A model generated the notes under the pieces. That model worked only from the letters and a program-made list of their open reading frames with translations. It had not been told where the DNA came from and made no database searches. DNA of 13,198 nucleotides from Candidatus Accumulibacter sp. UBA704 (GTDB lineage Bacteria; Pseudomonadota; Gammaproteobacteria; Burkholderiales; Rhodocyclaceae), in the NCBI GenBank assembly GCA_002304785.1, contig DBMG01000012.1:18469-31666 (forward strand), read 5' to 3'. A program made the position numbers and the translations under genes. Below, in pieces: positions 11,738 to 13,198 of this stretch; position 1 is the first letter of the stretch, and each line of letters opens with the position of its first letter.

Positions 11738-13198
11738 TCAAACGTTGTACGTGCTGGACGCCGTCGTCCCGCCCTTGCCGGTCCAGTTGGTGTGGAAGAA
11801 CTGGCCGCGCGGCTGATCGAGACGCTCGTAGGTATGCGCGCCGAAGTAGTCGCGCTGCGCCTGCAGCAGGTTGGCCGGCAGCACGGCGCTGCGGTACTGG
11901 TCGTAGAAAGCCAGCGCAGTGCTGAACGCCGGTACCGGGATACCCTTCAACGCCGCCGTGGCGACGATGTTGCGCCAGCCGGACTGGGCCTTGTCGATCT
12001 CGCCCTTGAAATAGCCGTCGAGCAGCAGGTTGGAGAGCGCCGGATTCTGGTCGAAGGCGTCCTTGATCTTGCCCAGGAAACGCGAGCGGATGATGCAGCC
12101 GCCCCGCCACATGAGGGCGATCCCGCCGTAGTTGAGGTTCCAGCCATAGTCCTTGGCCGCGGCGCGCATGAGCATGTAGCCCTGGGCATAACTGACGATC
12201 TTCGAGGCGTAAAGGGCGCTCTTGATGTCGGCGATGAAGGCCGCCTTCTTCGCCGGATCGGCGGCGATCTCGCTCAGCGCGGGATTCGGGCCACCCAGCG
12301 TCGCCGAAGCCAGCACGCGCTCTTCCTTGAGCGCGGAAACACAGCGGGAGTACACCGCTTCGGCCATCAGGGTGATGGGTATACCGAGATCCTGGGAATT
12401 GATCACGGTCCATTTGCCGGTGCCCTTCTGTCCGGCGGTATCGAGAATCTTGTCGACCAGCGGCTGGCCGTCGTCATCCTTCTTGCCCAGGATATCGCGC
12501 GAGATTTCGATGAGGTAGCTGTCGAGGTCGCCGCGGTTCCACTCGGCGAAGACTTCGTGCATCTCGTCGGCGCTCATGCCGAGACCGGTCTTCATGATGT
12601 TGTAGGCTTCGCAGATGAGCTGCATGTCGCCGTATTCGATGCCGTTATGCACCATCTTGACGTAATGCCCGGCCCCCATTTCGCCGACCCATTCGCAGCA
12701 GGGCACGTTGCCTTCAACCTTGGCGGACACGGCCTGGAAAATATCCTTCACATACGGCCAGGCGGCCGGGGAACCGCCCGGCATGATGCTCGGGCCGTTG
12801 CGGGCGCCTTCTTCGCCGCCGCTGACGCCGGTGCCGATGTACAGCAGCCCCTTGCTTTCGACGTATTTCTGCCGACGGTTGGTGTCGTCGAACAGGGAGT
12901 TGCCACCGTCGATGATGATGTCGCCCGCCTCGAGATGCGGTATGAGCTGGTCGATGAATTCATCGACGGGTTTGCCGGCCTTGACCAGCATCATGACGCG
13001 GCGCGGCTTCTTGAGCTGGGCCACCATCTCGGCGATGGAATGCGCCCCGAGAACCTTCGTTCCCTTGGCTTCGTTGGCCAGAAACTGGTCCACCTTCTCC
13101 GTCGAGCGGTTGTAGGCCACCACCGTAAAACCGTGGTCGTCCATGTTCAGGATCAGATTCTGGCCCATCACGGCCAGTCCAATCAGGGCGATGTCTGC
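11738..13198 (-). CDS. gnd: 6-phosphogluconate dehydrogenase, decarboxylating (start just outside window)
   Basis: Oxidises and decarboxylates 6-phosphogluconate to ribulose 5-phosphate with NADP in the oxidative pentose phosphate pathway. The frame runs open to the window edge; 486 residues are visible and only the first few are likely missing, since the fragment begins ADIALIGLAVMGQNL, the canonical N-terminus with the dinucleotide-binding GLAVMG at 7-12. Numbering from that fragment, NRST (30-33) is the usual NADP 2'-phosphate contact. VSGGEEGARNGPSIMPGG (125-142) lines the substrate site, and Lys181 and Glu188 in KMVHNGIEYGD are the catalytic pair. FFHTNWTG near the end carries the conserved histidine. 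This is the long, NADP-type, homodimeric form. The stop lies 129 bases before the DctP gene, so it is probably a separate transcript; no convincing terminator was found in between. Confidence 0.96.
   Translation of the reverse strand, partial: ADIALIGLAVMGQNLILNMDDHGFTVVAYNRSTEKVDQFLANEAKGTKVLGAHSIAEMVAQLKKPRRVMMLVKAGKPVDEFIDQLIPHLEAGDIIIDGGNSLFDDTNRRQKYVESKGLLYIGTGVSGGEEGARNGPSIMPGGSPAAWPYVKDIFQAVSAKVEGNVPCCEWVGEMGAGHYVKMVHNGIEYGDMQLICEAYNIMKTGLGMSADEMHEVFAEWNRGDLDSYLIEISRDILGKKDDDGQPLVDKILDTAGQKGTGKWTVINSQDLGIPITLMAEAVYSRCVSALKEERVLASATLGGPNPALSEIAADPAKKAAFIADIKSALYASKIVSYAQGYMLMRAAAKDYGWNLNYGGIALMWRGGCIIRSRFLGKIKDAFDQNPALSNLLLDGYFKGEIDKAQSGWRNIVATAALKGIPVPAFSTALAFYDQYRSAVLPANLLQAQRDYFGAHTYERLDQPRGQFFHTNWTGKGGTTASSTYNV

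Noticed and set aside
11742..11752. ACGT-TGT-ACGT palindrome near the gnd end
   Set aside because: It lies wholly in the last codons of gnd (STYNV) and each arm is palindromic by itself, so it is likely chance.

Overview
The window is a high-GC bacterial chromosome segment. Protein families, pervasive four-base ATGA gene overlaps, and a type II secretion/type IV pilus-like operon next to Entner-Doudoroff-type sugar-acid genes suggest a beta- or gammaproteobacterium. Members of the Rhodocyclales would fit, but that is inference and no taxonomic marker is present. No rRNA, tRNA, CRISPR array, insertion sequence or phage gene was seen, and no stretch longer than about 130 bases lacks a gene.

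Left part, + strand, 1-6270: a compact operon for a type II secretion / MSHA-type pilus-like machine. In order it holds the 3' end of the GspE/MshE-type assembly ATPase, the GspF/MshG-type inner-membrane platform, a 513-residue GspL/PilM-PilN-like protein, a PilO/GspM-like protein, a small PilP/GspC/MshK-like periplasmic protein, and two prepilin-like proteins. The first prepilin-like protein lacks the Glu5 residue, as GspK and PilX-type minor pilins do. Its soluble part looks like two copies of the same domain, and a third copy forms the soluble part of the second. Secretin, prepilin peptidase and canonical major pilin are not in view and may lie upstream.

Middle, + strand, 6342-7664: a six-helix membrane class III adenylate cyclase with all metal, adenine-selecting and transition-state residues visible. 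It has its own weak candidate promoter and a CRP-like half-palindrome upstream. Its stop codon shares the palindrome CTAG with the stop codon of the convergent aldolase gene, so there is no intergenic space between them.

Right part, - strand, 13198 down to 7661: gnd (6-phosphogluconate dehydrogenase, start just outside the window), then a 129-base gap with a perfect inverted repeat, then a four-gene cluster. That cluster holds a TRAP-type DctP solute-binding protein, dgoD, dgoK and dgoA. Together they take up a sugar acid and run the De Ley-Doudoroff route: D-galactonate to 2-keto-3-deoxy-galactonate (DgoD), to its 6-phosphate (DgoK), to pyruvate plus glyceraldehyde 3-phosphate (DgoA). The TRAP membrane subunits and a DgoR-like regulator are absent from the window. 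dgoD most likely starts at a TTG, which gives a protein of exactly the 382-residue E. coli length with the same active-site numbering.
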